Source: an uncultured Gammaproteobacteria bacterium (GTDB taxonomy: Bacteria > Pseudomonadota > Gammaproteobacteria > Steroidobacterales > XN24). Taken from it: a stretch of 64,000 nucleotides of DNA. Numbering within the stretch: position 1 is the first letter of the stretch; every line of letters begins with the position of its first letter. Position numbers and translations under genes: made by a program. Of this stretch, positions 1 to 8,231 are shown one piece after another. A model generated the notes under the pieces. It made no database searches and was not told the DNA's origin. It saw nothing but the letters and a program-made list of their open reading frames with translations. The stretch is from positions 59,314 to 123,313 of the forward strand of contig CAMYOC010000010.1 in the NCBI GenBank assembly GCA_947259915.1, in the 5' to 3' direction.

Positions 1-565
1 GAGACGGAGTGCGCTCCGCATAACCAAACACGCGCATACCGGCGGCCCGGGCCGCAAGTACGCCCGGTCGCGAGTCCTCGACCACGATACAATCTGCGGG
101 TGCGAAGCCCAGGCGGCTCGCGCCATGCAGCAGCAGATCGGGCGCCGGCTTGCCGCGGCTCACGTCTTCAGCGCTGAAGATCCGACCGTCGGGGAAAAAG
201 CGGCGCAGTCCCGTCAGCTCGAGGCTGCGGCGGATCTTGCTGTGGATGCCGCTGGATGCCACACACGACGGCGAACGCAGCCGCTCGAGCACGCTGGCGA
301 TTCCGGATACGGGCTGCAGCGAGCCGCGAAACGCGTGTTCGGTGGCGGCACGCAGATCCGGCACGAAACGCGCCGGCAGCCTGCGCCCGAGCCGCGCTTC
401 GATCAGGGCGACGCTGGAATTCATGCTTAGACCGGTAAACAAGGCGGTGGATTCATCCAGCGCGAGATCCAGCCCGACCGCGCGGAGATGCTCGTTGAGG
501 ACCCGGTTGGCCAGCGGTTCCGAGTCCACGAGGACCCCATCACAGTCGAAAATTATCAGCGCCAT
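1..565 (-). CDS. HAD-superfamily hydrolase (phosphatase/phosphoglucomutase-like), 3' end cut by window edge
   Basis: Reverse translation from ATG at 565 reads MALIIFDCDGVLVDSEPLANRVLNEHLRAVGLDL..., with the HAD motif I DFDCDGVLVDSE-type; later GKPAPDLLLHGASRLGFAPADCIVVEDSRPGVLAARAAGM (motif III). No stop before position 1. Confidence 0.9.
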   Translation of the reverse strand, partial: MALIIFDCDGVLVDSEPLANRVLNEHLRAVGLDLALDESTALFTGLSMNSSVALIEARLGRRLPARFVPDLRAATEHAFRGSLQPVSGIASVLERLRSPSCVASSGIHSKIRRSLELTGLRRFFPDGRIFSAEDVSRGKPAPDLLLHGASRLGFAPADCIVVEDSRPGVLAARAAGMRVFGYAERTPS

Positions 566-576
566 CGCGCGATCGC

Positions 577-1230
577 TCAGGCTGCGTCCGGCTGGGCCTC
601 GGGGGCGGCGCGTTTGAAGGCGTCCATATCCAGACAGGCCACGTTGATCCGCTGCAGCGTCGGATACGGCGTCAGATCACAGCCGAATCGCAGCCCGTTG
701 AAGATCTGCGGGATCAGTACCACGTCGGCCATCCCGGGATGATCTCCATGGCAGAACTCCCCGGTCTCCTGATCGGTCGTGAGCCGCGTCTCGAGCGTCT
801 CGAAACCGAGCCGGATCCAGCGCTGGATCCACGCCTGACGCTGCTCGTCGCTAACGCCGAGGTCCTCGCTCAGGTATTTGAGCACGCGGAGATTTTGCAG
901 CGGGCTAACCTCGCAGGCGATCACCTGAGCAAGGCTGCGGACCCGCGCGCACCCCGCAGGATCGGCCGGCAACAACGCCGGCTCCGGCCGGGTCTCGTCC
1001 AGGTATTCGATAATCGCGAGCGACTGGCTGATCCGCCGGGGGCCGTCCAGCAACAGCGGCACCAGCCCCTGGGGATTGAGAGAGAGGTACTCCGGCCGGC
1101 AGTGCTCGCCGCCGTCACGGACCAGGTGCACCGGCTCGATGCGGTACTCGATCTGTTTCAGATTCAGCGCGGCTCGCACCCGATAGCTGGCGGAACTGCG
1201 CCAGTAACTATAGAGGACGACGTCGGTCAT
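577..1230 (-). CDS. maiA: maleylacetoacetate isomerase (zeta-class GST)
   Basis: 217 aa; N-terminus LYSYWRSSASYRVRAALNLK is the zeta-GST SSxSxRVR motif; sits in a homogentisate operon next to fah/hmgA. Confidence 0.9.
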   Translation of the reverse strand: MTDVVLYSYWRSSASYRVRAALNLKQIEYRIEPVHLVRDGGEHCRPEYLSLNPQGLVPLLLDGPRRISQSLAIIEYLDETRPEPALLPADPAGCARVRSLAQVIACEVSPLQNLRVLKYLSEDLGVSDEQRQAWIQRWIRLGFETLETRLTTDQETGEFCHGDHPGMADVVLIPQIFNGLRFGCDLTPYPTLQRINVACLDMDAFKRAAPEAQPDAA

Positions 1231-2216
1231 GAGCCGTCAAAACGCGCCACGATATGCTCCACGGCACCGAAGATGCTGGCGCCCTGCTCATCGAGCATCT
1301 CGATGCGCACCGTGTCGCCAAAACCCATAAACGGGGTGCTCGGCTCGCCGTCGCGGATGATCTCCAGCATGCGGCGCTCCGCGAGACAGGACGCTCCGCG
1401 GGACTCATCCTGATTGGCGATCGTACCGGAGCCGATGATGGTGCCGGCGCCCAGTGGCCGCGTGCGGGCCGCGTGGGCCATCAGCTCGGCAAAACTGAAC
1501 TGCATGTCGACGCCGCACTCGGGCTCGCCAAAAAGCGCGCCGTTGTAATGGGTGGTTAGCGGACGATGGACTTTGCAATCCCGCCATGCCGTGCCCAGCT
1601 CGTCCGGCGTCACCGCCACCGGTGACAATGCCGAACGCGGCTTGCTGTGCAGGAATCCGAAGCCCTTGGCCAGCTCCGCCGGGATCAGGTTGCGCAGTGA
1701 CACATCGTTCACCAGACAGATCAGCCGTACCTGCTCACCCGCATCCGCGGCGCTGACGCCCATGGGGACGTCCCCGGTGATGACGCAGACCTCCGCCTCG
1801 AAGTCGATGCCGTGATCTTCGCTGGCGGCCACGATGGTCCCGGTCGGTGGCAGGAAGCCATCCGACACGGCCTGGTACATCAGCGGATCGGTGAGGAAGC
1901 TCGGCGGCATCTCGGCACCGCGAGCGCGGCGCACGCGCTCTACATGGGCCAGATACGCGCTGCCGTCGAGAAACTGATAGGCGCGGGGTAGCGGCGAGGC
2001 CAGTTCGGTCAGGTCCAGGTCGAAGTCACCCTCCAGCGGCCCGGCGTTGAGCGCCGCCGACAGCTGCGCCAGCGCCGGTTCGACCTCCTCCCAGCATTCC
2101 AGCGCCGACTGCAGGGTCGGCGCGATGTCAGTCGCGTCCATGGCCCTTTGCAGATCCCGGCTCACGACAATGAGGCTGCCGTCGCGGCCACCCTTCTTTA
2201 ACGAAGCGAGTTTCAT
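1227..2216 (-). CDS. fumarylacetoacetate hydrolase family protein
   Basis: 329 aa, starts MKLASLKKGGRDGSLIVVSRDL; FAH-fold segments (DFEAEVCVITGDVPMG, LGAGTIIGSGTIANQDE); 4-bp overlap with maiA. Confidence 0.9.
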   Translation of the reverse strand: MKLASLKKGGRDGSLIVVSRDLQRAMDATDIAPTLQSALECWEEVEPALAQLSAALNAGPLEGDFDLDLTELASPLPRAYQFLDGSAYLAHVERVRRARGAEMPPSFLTDPLMYQAVSDGFLPPTGTIVAASEDHGIDFEAEVCVITGDVPMGVSAADAGEQVRLICLVNDVSLRNLIPAELAKGFGFLHSKPRSALSPVAVTPDELGTAWRDCKVHRPLTTHYNGALFGEPECGVDMQFSFAELMAHAARTRPLGAGTIIGSGTIANQDESRGASCLAERRMLEIIRDGEPSTPFMGFGDTVRIEMLDEQGASIFGAVEHIVARFDGS

Positions 2217-2258
2217 ACAACTATTTTCCCAGTTTGCGTAACGTCGGTGGATCCGGAT

Positions 2259-3380
2259 TCAGGTCTTCCAGGAGTCCACATATCCGGCCCACTCCGTGCT
2301 CGTCGCGCGTTCATCGATGTCCAGCGGATCGCGGGTGTCGATCATCACCGCTACCTCCTCGGTCCCGACAGTCTTCTGCTCCAGCATGTTTTGCAACGCT
2401 TTCGGATGAGGGCCATGGGTGAACCCGGAGGGATGCAGGGTGATCATGCCGGGATGGATGTTGTCGCGGGAGAAGAACTCACCCGCATGATAAAAGATCA
2501 CTTCATCAAAATCGTCGTTATTGTGGAAGAACGGCACTTTCAGCGCGCCCGGATCCGTTTCGAATGGACGCGGCACAAAGGTGCAGACGACAAACCGGCT
2601 GGCCAGGAACGTAGTGTGCACCGACGGCGGCAGGTGATAACGGTGGCTCATCAGCGGACGGATATCGCGCCAGTTGATCCGCACCGGGGCCAGATCGCCT
2701 TTCCATCCCACCGCGTCCAGCGGATTGAACGGATAGGTGATGATCGAGAGCTTGCCTCGTGATTTGACTTCGACCCGCCAGACGTCGTCGGTCTGCTGGG
2801 CCCGGAATGCATCGTCGATAAGCGGAGTGTCCAGCACCGCCTGATCGAATATGGCGTGAGGCCCGAGCATGCCCTTGTCGGGGAGCTGATAGCTCTCGTT
2901 GCTCGCCTCGATAAGGAGCGCGGCGACCGGGGCCGGGACCTCCAGTCGCCACATGGTGCCGCGGGGCAGGACGATGTAATCACCGTCACGGAACGACAGA
3001 TGGCCGTAGTCGCAGAACAATTCACCGCTGCCCTGATGGATGAACAGCAGCTCGTCGCCGTCGGCGTTCCGCGCCAGTGTGCTCATGCTGCCGGTCAGAT
3101 TCAGATAGCGGATCTTGGCCGCCGCATTGTGCAGCAGGGGTACCGCGTCCCACGGCGAGCTGCCTGACTCGGCCAGCCGGTTGGTGTCGAAGGCCCGGGG
3201 TCTGAGCGGCCCTTCGAAATCGCTCCAGGCGGTCGGCGGATGGCGGTGGTACATATGCGTCGCCGGGCCGAAAAAACCCTCCCTGCCGAGCTCACGCTCG
3301 TAGGTTTCGGGTGGCAGATCCGCATGGGCCTGGCGCGACGCCGTCCCCTCGATGCGGGGGAAGCTAATCCACTGTTTCAT
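2259..3380 (-). CDS. hmgA: homogentisate 1,2-dioxygenase, short type
   Basis: ATG at 3380 (MKQWISFPRIEGTASRQAHADLP...); GELFCDYGHLSFRDGDYIVLPRGTMWRLE and FHNNDDFDEVIFYHAGEFFSRDNIHPGMITLHPSGFTHGPHP; operon context. The track ORF start at 3584 is an upstream extension. Confidence 0.82.
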   Translation of the reverse strand: MKQWISFPRIEGTASRQAHADLPPETYERELGREGFFGPATHMYHRHPPTAWSDFEGPLRPRAFDTNRLAESGSSPWDAVPLLHNAAAKIRYLNLTGSMSTLARNADGDELLFIHQGSGELFCDYGHLSFRDGDYIVLPRGTMWRLEVPAPVAALLIEASNESYQLPDKGMLGPHAIFDQAVLDTPLIDDAFRAQQTDDVWRVEVKSRGKLSIITYPFNPLDAVGWKGDLAPVRINWRDIRPLMSHRYHLPPSVHTTFLASRFVVCTFVPRPFETDPGALKVPFFHNNDDFDEVIFYHAGEFFSRDNIHPGMITLHPSGFTHGPHPKALQNMLEQKTVGTEEVAVMIDTRDPLDIDERATSTEWAGYVDSWKT

Positions 3381-3408
3381 GTTCTCAGCTCCACCGGCGC
3401 CAGGCCGT

Positions 3409-4464
3409 TCAGAGTACGCCGCGCCGGACCTGATCCCGCTCGATGGATTCAAACAGGGCCTGGAAGTTGCCCTCGCCAAAGCCTTCGTTGCCCTTGCGCT
3501 GGATGATCTCGAAGAAGATCGGGCCGACGCAGGTCTGGGTAAAGATCTGCAGCAGCAGCTGGCTGCGCGTCTCCCGATCACCATCGATCAGGATGCGGTT
3601 GTCGCTCATCCGCTTGAGGTCCTCGCCGTGATCCGGCAGACGCTCGTCGACCATCTCGTAATACGTGTCCGGCACGTCCAGGAAATCGACCTTGTGCGCT
3701 TTCAGCGCTTCGACCGACTCGTAGATGTTGTCGGTGAACAGCGCGATATGTTGTATGCCCTCGCCCTTGTACTCATCCAGGTACTCGGCGATCTGGGATT
3801 TGTCGTCGGTGGCCTCGTTGATCGGGATCCGCACCATTCCGTCCGGTGCCGTCATCGCCCGGGACACCAGGCCTGTTTTGGCGCCCTTGATGTCGAAATA
3901 ACGGATCTCGCGGAAATTGAATATCCGCTCATAGAACCCGGCCCAGCGATCCATGTTCCCCTGGTAGACGTTGTGGGTCAGATGATCGATAAAGGTCAGA
4001 CCGAACCCCTGCGGATGCCGCTCCACGCCGTCGAAGAACTCATATTCGGCGTCGAACACCGGCGGCTTCTTGCGATCCGCCACCAGATAGAGCGCGCTGC
4101 CGCCGATACCCGCGATCACCGGCACCTGCAGCGCCAGCGTGTCCGCCTTGTCGGTGATCGGCTCGGCGCCGTTACCCAGCGCGTGAGCGCGGGCCGCCTC
4201 GCCATCGGCCACCCGGATACCAAAGCCACAGGCGGACGGGCCATGGGCTCTGGCGAAGCCGGCGGCGAAGCTGTCCGGCTCCTCATTGACCAGGAAGTTG
4301 ATGTCGCCCTGCCGATACAGGGTCACGGCGCGCTTGCGGTGCCGGGCCACAGCGACAAAGCCCATATTTGCAAACAGCTCGCGCAGCAAGGCTGCATCGG
4401 GGGCTGCGAATTCCACGAACTCGAAGCCGTTGATACCTAGGGGATTGGAATGCGGATCCGCCAT
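3409..4464 (-). CDS. hppD: 4-hydroxyphenylpyruvate dioxygenase
   Basis: 351 aa, MADPHSNPLGINGFEFVEFAAPD; vicinal-oxygen-chelate fold segments (FIDHLTHNVYQGNMDRWAGFYERIFNFREIRYFDIKG; GIQHIALFTDNIYESVEAL). Confidence 0.95.
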   Translation of the reverse strand: MADPHSNPLGINGFEFVEFAAPDAALLRELFANMGFVAVARHRKRAVTLYRQGDINFLVNEEPDSFAAGFARAHGPSACGFGIRVADGEAARAHALGNGAEPITDKADTLALQVPVIAGIGGSALYLVADRKKPPVFDAEYEFFDGVERHPQGFGLTFIDHLTHNVYQGNMDRWAGFYERIFNFREIRYFDIKGAKTGLVSRAMTAPDGMVRIPINEATDDKSQIAEYLDEYKGEGIQHIALFTDNIYESVEALKAHKVDFLDVPDTYYEMVDERLPDHGEDLKRMSDNRILIDGDRETRSQLLLQIFTQTCVGPIFFEIIQRKGNEGFGEGNFQALFESIERDQVRRGVL

Positions 4465-4484
4465 GGGGATTCTCCACGTATGAC

Positions 4485-4508
4485 GGCAGGGCTGCGCGTG
4501 GCCCTGCC
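4485..4508. other. perfect inverted repeat in the hppD 5' leader
   Basis: GGCAGGGC-TGCGCGTG-GCCCTGCC: 8-bp arms, 8-nt loop, 20 nt upstream of the hppD ATG. Confidence 0.55.
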
Positions 4509-4515
4509 TTGTTGA

Positions 4516-4540
4516 AATAGTTTCAGATGTAACTATTATA
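4516..4540 (-). promoter_or_regulatory. candidate MarR operator overlapping the -10 box of the hppD promoter
   Basis: Palindrome AATAGTT-N8-AACTATT at 4516-4537; minus strand reads TTGTTG-N18-TATAAT with TATAAT at 4540-4535 inside the palindrome edge. Confidence 0.6.
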
Positions 4541-4577
4541 GTGCGCTACCGCATCGGGCAACAAGCTGCGACGCACC

Positions 4578-5039
4578 ATGGAAGACAAGACCCTGGAGCT
4601 GGAGGATTTCCTCCCCTATCGCCTGTCGGTGTTATCCAACACCGTCAGCGCCGCGATCGCCGAGGCCTATTCGGAACGCTTCGGGCTGACCATCCCGGAA
4701 TGGCGGGTGATGGCGGTGCTCGGGCGCTTTCCGGGTATCTCCGCGGCAGAAGTGGCCGAGCGCACCGCGATGGACAAGGTGGCGGTCAGCCGGGCGGTCT
4801 CGCGGCTGCTGGATGCCGGCCGCATTCGGCGCAACTTCGCCGACGCTGACCGGCGCCGCTCGATCCTCAATCTCTCTGCCGTTGGCCGGCGCATCCACCG
4901 GCGCATCGCCCCGATCCTGCTGCAATATGAAGCGGAGCTGCTATCCGCGCTGGACGCCGACGAGCGCCGCCTGCTGGAAACCATGCTGGCGCGGCTGGAC
5001 GCACAGGCCCGCCGGCTGGGCCGCCCGCAGATTGGCTGA
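4578..5039 (+). CDS. MarR-family transcriptional regulator
   Basis: 153 aa; winged-helix segment LTIPEWRVMAVLGRFPGISAAEVAERTAMDKVAVSRAVSRLLDAGRIRR; divergent from the tyrosine operon. Confidence 0.92.
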   Translation: MEDKTLELEDFLPYRLSVLSNTVSAAIAEAYSERFGLTIPEWRVMAVLGRFPGISAAEVAERTAMDKVAVSRAVSRLLDAGRIRRNFADADRRRSILNLSAVGRRIHRRIAPILLQYEAELLSALDADERRLLETMLARLDAQARRLGRPQIG

Positions 5040-5048
5040 CACGGCCGG

Positions 5049-5891
5049 CTATTCTCCGATGTAGGTGCGGACCTCGATCAGCTCCGGGAACAGGCGGAAG
5101 TCGATGGCGCGGCGCAAGAAGGCAACGCCGGAAGAGCCACCGGTGCCGCGCTTGAAACCGATGATCCGCTCCACCGTCTTCAGATGACGGAAGCGCCAGA
5201 GCTGGAAGTTCTCTTCCACATCCACCAGCTTCTCGCACATATCGTAGGCCTGCCAGTACGTCGCGGTGTCCTCGTAGATAGACTTGAATACGGACACCAC
5301 GCCCGCGTGAGACTCGTAAGGCTGAGCCCAGTCGCGCTCGACGCATTCGGCCGGCAGCGGGAATCCACCTCGGCCGAGGAAGCGCAAAAATTCGTCATAG
5401 ACGCTGGGCGCGTTGAGCGCCTGTTCCAGCCGCGCATGGGTCTCGGCGTCATGCTCGAACACCTGCAGATTGGCCGCGTATTTGTTGCCGAGCATGAACT
5501 CCACCTCGCGGAACTGCGCCGACTGGAAGCCGGAGGCATGGCCGAGCACGTGGCGGAATTCGGCATACTCACTCGGCGTCAGCGTCTCCAGCACCGACCA
5601 CTGGCTGAACAACTGCAGCTGCACCTGCTTGATCCGCGCCAGTATTTTGAAACATGGACTCAGCTCATCCTGCTGCAGATGACCGACGGCCGCCCTCAGC
5701 TCATGGATGATCAGTTTGAACCACAGCTCCGATGTCTGGTGCTGGATGATGAACAGCATCTCGTCATGATGGGCAGGCTCGCTGAGCGGCTCCTGGGCCG
5801 TGAGCAGCCGATCGAGTCTGAGGTAGCGGGCGTAGGTCAGTTGATCGCCCAGATCACGATAGATGCCGTCTTCCAATTCACGCTGTTTCAT
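5049..5891 (-). CDS. kynA: tryptophan 2,3-dioxygenase
   Basis: ATG at 5891 ([65 protein letters not shown]); HQTSELWFK and [23 protein letters not shown] are TDO hallmarks. Confidence 0.93.
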   Translation of the reverse strand: MKQRELEDGIYRDLGDQLTYARYLRLDRLLTAQEPLSEPAHHDEMLFIIQHQTSELWFKLIIHELRAAVGHLQQDELSPCFKILARIKQVQLQLFSQWSVLETLTPSEYAEFRHVLGHASGFQSAQFREVEFMLGNKYAANLQVFEHDAETHARLEQALNAPSVYDEFLRFLGRGGFPLPAECVERDWAQPYESHAGVVSVFKSIYEDTATYWQAYDMCEKLVDVEENFQLWRFRHLKTVERIIGFKRGTGGSSGVAFLRRAIDFRLFPELIEVRTYIGE

Positions 5892-6136
5892 TTCGGCTCC
5901 CGCCCAGGTCTCGCTGTCGTCAGTTTCCACTGGAAAGTCTGCGGACGCCAGCTGCTTGCAGGTCCGCGGATGGTGCGTCGCGTCAAGAATTATCGCAGAA
6001 AACTTCGGTTATAATGCGCGACCTTTCCGGGCGACCGACAGGAGCTATCTGCTCAGCGGTGGCCCTGTTCCCGCACCCGGCAGCGCCCAGAGGAAAGGGT
6101 CCTCACCGTGCGGTGCCGGTCTTGGAGGAAATCCGT

Positions 6137-7219
6137 TTGAAAACCATTGCCGAATTCAAGATCGGGTATAGCCAGTTTCTGGATCCGGACGGGAAACCGG
6201 TCGGCGAGCTGCCCGAATTCGCCCGCGATCCGGAGCAGCTGCTGCGCATGTATCGGCTAATGACCGAGACCCGTGTATTCGATACCAAGGCGATCAATCT
6301 GCAGCGCACCGGCAAACTCGGCACTTACGCGTCGTCCCTCGGCCACGAGGCCGCACACGTCGGTGTCGGGGCGGCGATGCGCGAGGAGGATTGTTTCGCA
6401 CCAATGTATCGCGAATACGGCGCACAGTTCTGGCGCGGCGTGAAGATGTCCGAGGTCTTGCTCTATTGGGGCGGCGACGAGCGCGGCAACGATTTCTCGG
6501 GACCCGCCCACGATTTCGCCTGGTGTGTGCCGATCGCGACGCAATGCCTGCACGCCGCCGGTGCCGCGTTGGCCTTCAAGCTGCGCGGTGAGCCGCGCTG
6601 CGCGGTCTCGGTTATCGGTGATGGTGGCACCTCGGAAGGGAATTTTTACGAAGCGCTCAACCTGGCCGCGGTGCGCAAGCTGCCGGCGGTCTTCGTGGTG
6701 GTCAACAACAAATGGGCGATCTCGGTGCCATTGTCGATACAGACCGCGGCAGAGACGCTGGCGCAGAAGGCGGTGGCCGCCGGCATGCCCGGCGTCCAGG
6801 TGGACGGCAATGATGTCATCGCCGTGCGCGATGCCATGGAAACCGCGCTGGCGCGGGCCCGGGCCGGTGGCGGGCCGACCCTGGTCGAAGCCGTGACCTA
6901 CCGGCTCAGCGATCACACCACCGCGGATGACGCCAGCCGTTACCGCGATCCGGCGGAGGTCGAGGCGGCGCGCGGCAACGAGCCGCTGATCCGGCTGCGC
7001 AAGTATCTGGGTACCATCGGCGCCTGGGACGAAGATCAGGAACAGGCGCTGCTCAGCCAGTGCGCAGAGAAAGTAGAAGCGGCGGTCAAAGAATATGTGG
7101 AGACCCCGGTGCAGCCGAGTGGTGCCATGTTCGACTACATGTACGCCACCCTGCCCCAGGCGATGAAGGAGCAGCGGGAGACAGCGATCCGCTATGGCGC
7201 CGACGGAGGCGATCACTGA
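6137..7219 (+). CDS. 2-oxoacid (pyruvate or branched-chain) dehydrogenase E1 component alpha subunit, TTG start
   Basis: LKTIAEFKIGYSQFLDPDGKPV...; thiamine-diphosphate motif GDGGTSEGNFYEALNLAAV...N. TTG at 6137 preceded by GGAGGA at 6124-6129; track start 6014 looks too early. Confidence 0.88.
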   Translation: MKTIAEFKIGYSQFLDPDGKPVGELPEFARDPEQLLRMYRLMTETRVFDTKAINLQRTGKLGTYASSLGHEAAHVGVGAAMREEDCFAPMYREYGAQFWRGVKMSEVLLYWGGDERGNDFSGPAHDFAWCVPIATQCLHAAGAALAFKLRGEPRCAVSVIGDGGTSEGNFYEALNLAAVRKLPAVFVVVNNKWAISVPLSIQTAAETLAQKAVAAGMPGVQVDGNDVIAVRDAMETALARARAGGGPTLVEAVTYRLSDHTTADDASRYRDPAEVEAARGNEPLIRLRKYLGTIGAWDEDQEQALLSQCAEKVEAAVKEYVETPVQPSGAMFDYMYATLPQAMKEQRETAIRYGADGGDH

Positions 7220-8196
7220 TGGCCAAGGTGACCCTGATCGAGGCCGTGACCATGGCGCTGACCCACGAAATGGAGCGCGACGAATCGGTCATCGTGCTGG
7301 GCGAGGACGTCGGCGTAAACGGTGGCGTATTCCGGGCCACGGCGGGCCTGCAGCAGCGATTCGGACCGGACCGCGTGATGGACACGCCGCTGGCGGAGGC
7401 GATGATCGCCGGCGCGTCGATCGGCATGGCAGCCCAGGGCATGAAGCCGGTGTGCGAGATGCAGTTTATGGGCTTTATCTACCCGGCGGTGGACCAGATG
7501 ATCAACCACGCCGGCCGCATGCGCCATCGCACCCGTGGCCGCCTGCACTGCCCGATGGTGCTGCGGGCGCCGTTCGGCGGCGGCATCCACGCACCGGAAC
7601 ACCATTCCGAGAGCACCGAGGCCTTGTTTGCCCACATGCCCGGCATCCGCGTGGTGATCCCCTCCTCGCCCCAACGCGCCTACGGCCTGCTTCTTGCTTC
7701 GATCCGCGATCCGGATCCGGTCGTGTTCCTCGAGCCGAAGAGGATCTATCGGCTGCAAAAACAGGAAGTGCAAGACGACGGCAAGGCGATGCCCCTGGAC
7801 GTGTGCTACACGCTGCGCGAGGGCGACGACGTGACGCTGGTCACCTGGGGCGCGATGACCTTCGAGACGCTGAAGGCCGCCACGGCGCTGGCCGAGGAAG
7901 GTATCAGCTGTGAAGTCATCGATCTGGCAACGATCAGTCCGCTCGATCTGGACACGATCCTCGAATCCGTAGAAAAGACCGGCCGGCTGGTCATCGTCCA
8001 TGAAGCGGCGCGGAATTGTGGCGTCGGCGCAGAAATCGCCGCCGGGGTCGCGGAGAAGGGCCTGTACGACCTGGAGGCGCCGATCCAGCGCGTGACCGGC
8101 TACGATACTGTGATGCCGCTATTCCGTATGGAGTACCAGTATCTGCCCAGCGTCCGGCGCATCGTCGACGCGGCCAAGGCCACTTTGGAGGACTGA
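7219..8196 (+). CDS. 2-oxoacid dehydrogenase E1 component beta subunit
   Basis: ATG at 7219 overlaps the E1-alpha stop (TGATG); MAKVTLIEAVTMALTHEMERDESVIVLGEDVGVNGGVFRATAGLQQRFG. Confidence 0.9.
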   Translation: MAKVTLIEAVTMALTHEMERDESVIVLGEDVGVNGGVFRATAGLQQRFGPDRVMDTPLAEAMIAGASIGMAAQGMKPVCEMQFMGFIYPAVDQMINHAGRMRHRTRGRLHCPMVLRAPFGGGIHAPEHHSESTEALFAHMPGIRVVIPSSPQRAYGLLLASIRDPDPVVFLEPKRIYRLQKQEVQDDGKAMPLDVCYTLREGDDVTLVTWGAMTFETLKAATALAEEGISCEVIDLATISPLDLDTILESVEKTGRLVIVHEAARNCGVGAEIAAGVAEKGLYDLEAPIQRVTGYDTVMPLFRMEYQYLPSVRRIVDAAKATLED

Positions 8197-8231
8197 GGCG
8201 GATTTCAGATCTCTGCCCGGGAAAACCGTAT

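Noticed and set aside
3352-4440. 362-aa plus-strand ORF
   Set aside because: Antisense shadow of hppD.
6010-6015. TATAAT upstream of the E1-alpha gene
   Set aside because: A good -10 match, but no -35 at 16-18 bp; plausible promoter but not strong enough to list as a feature.
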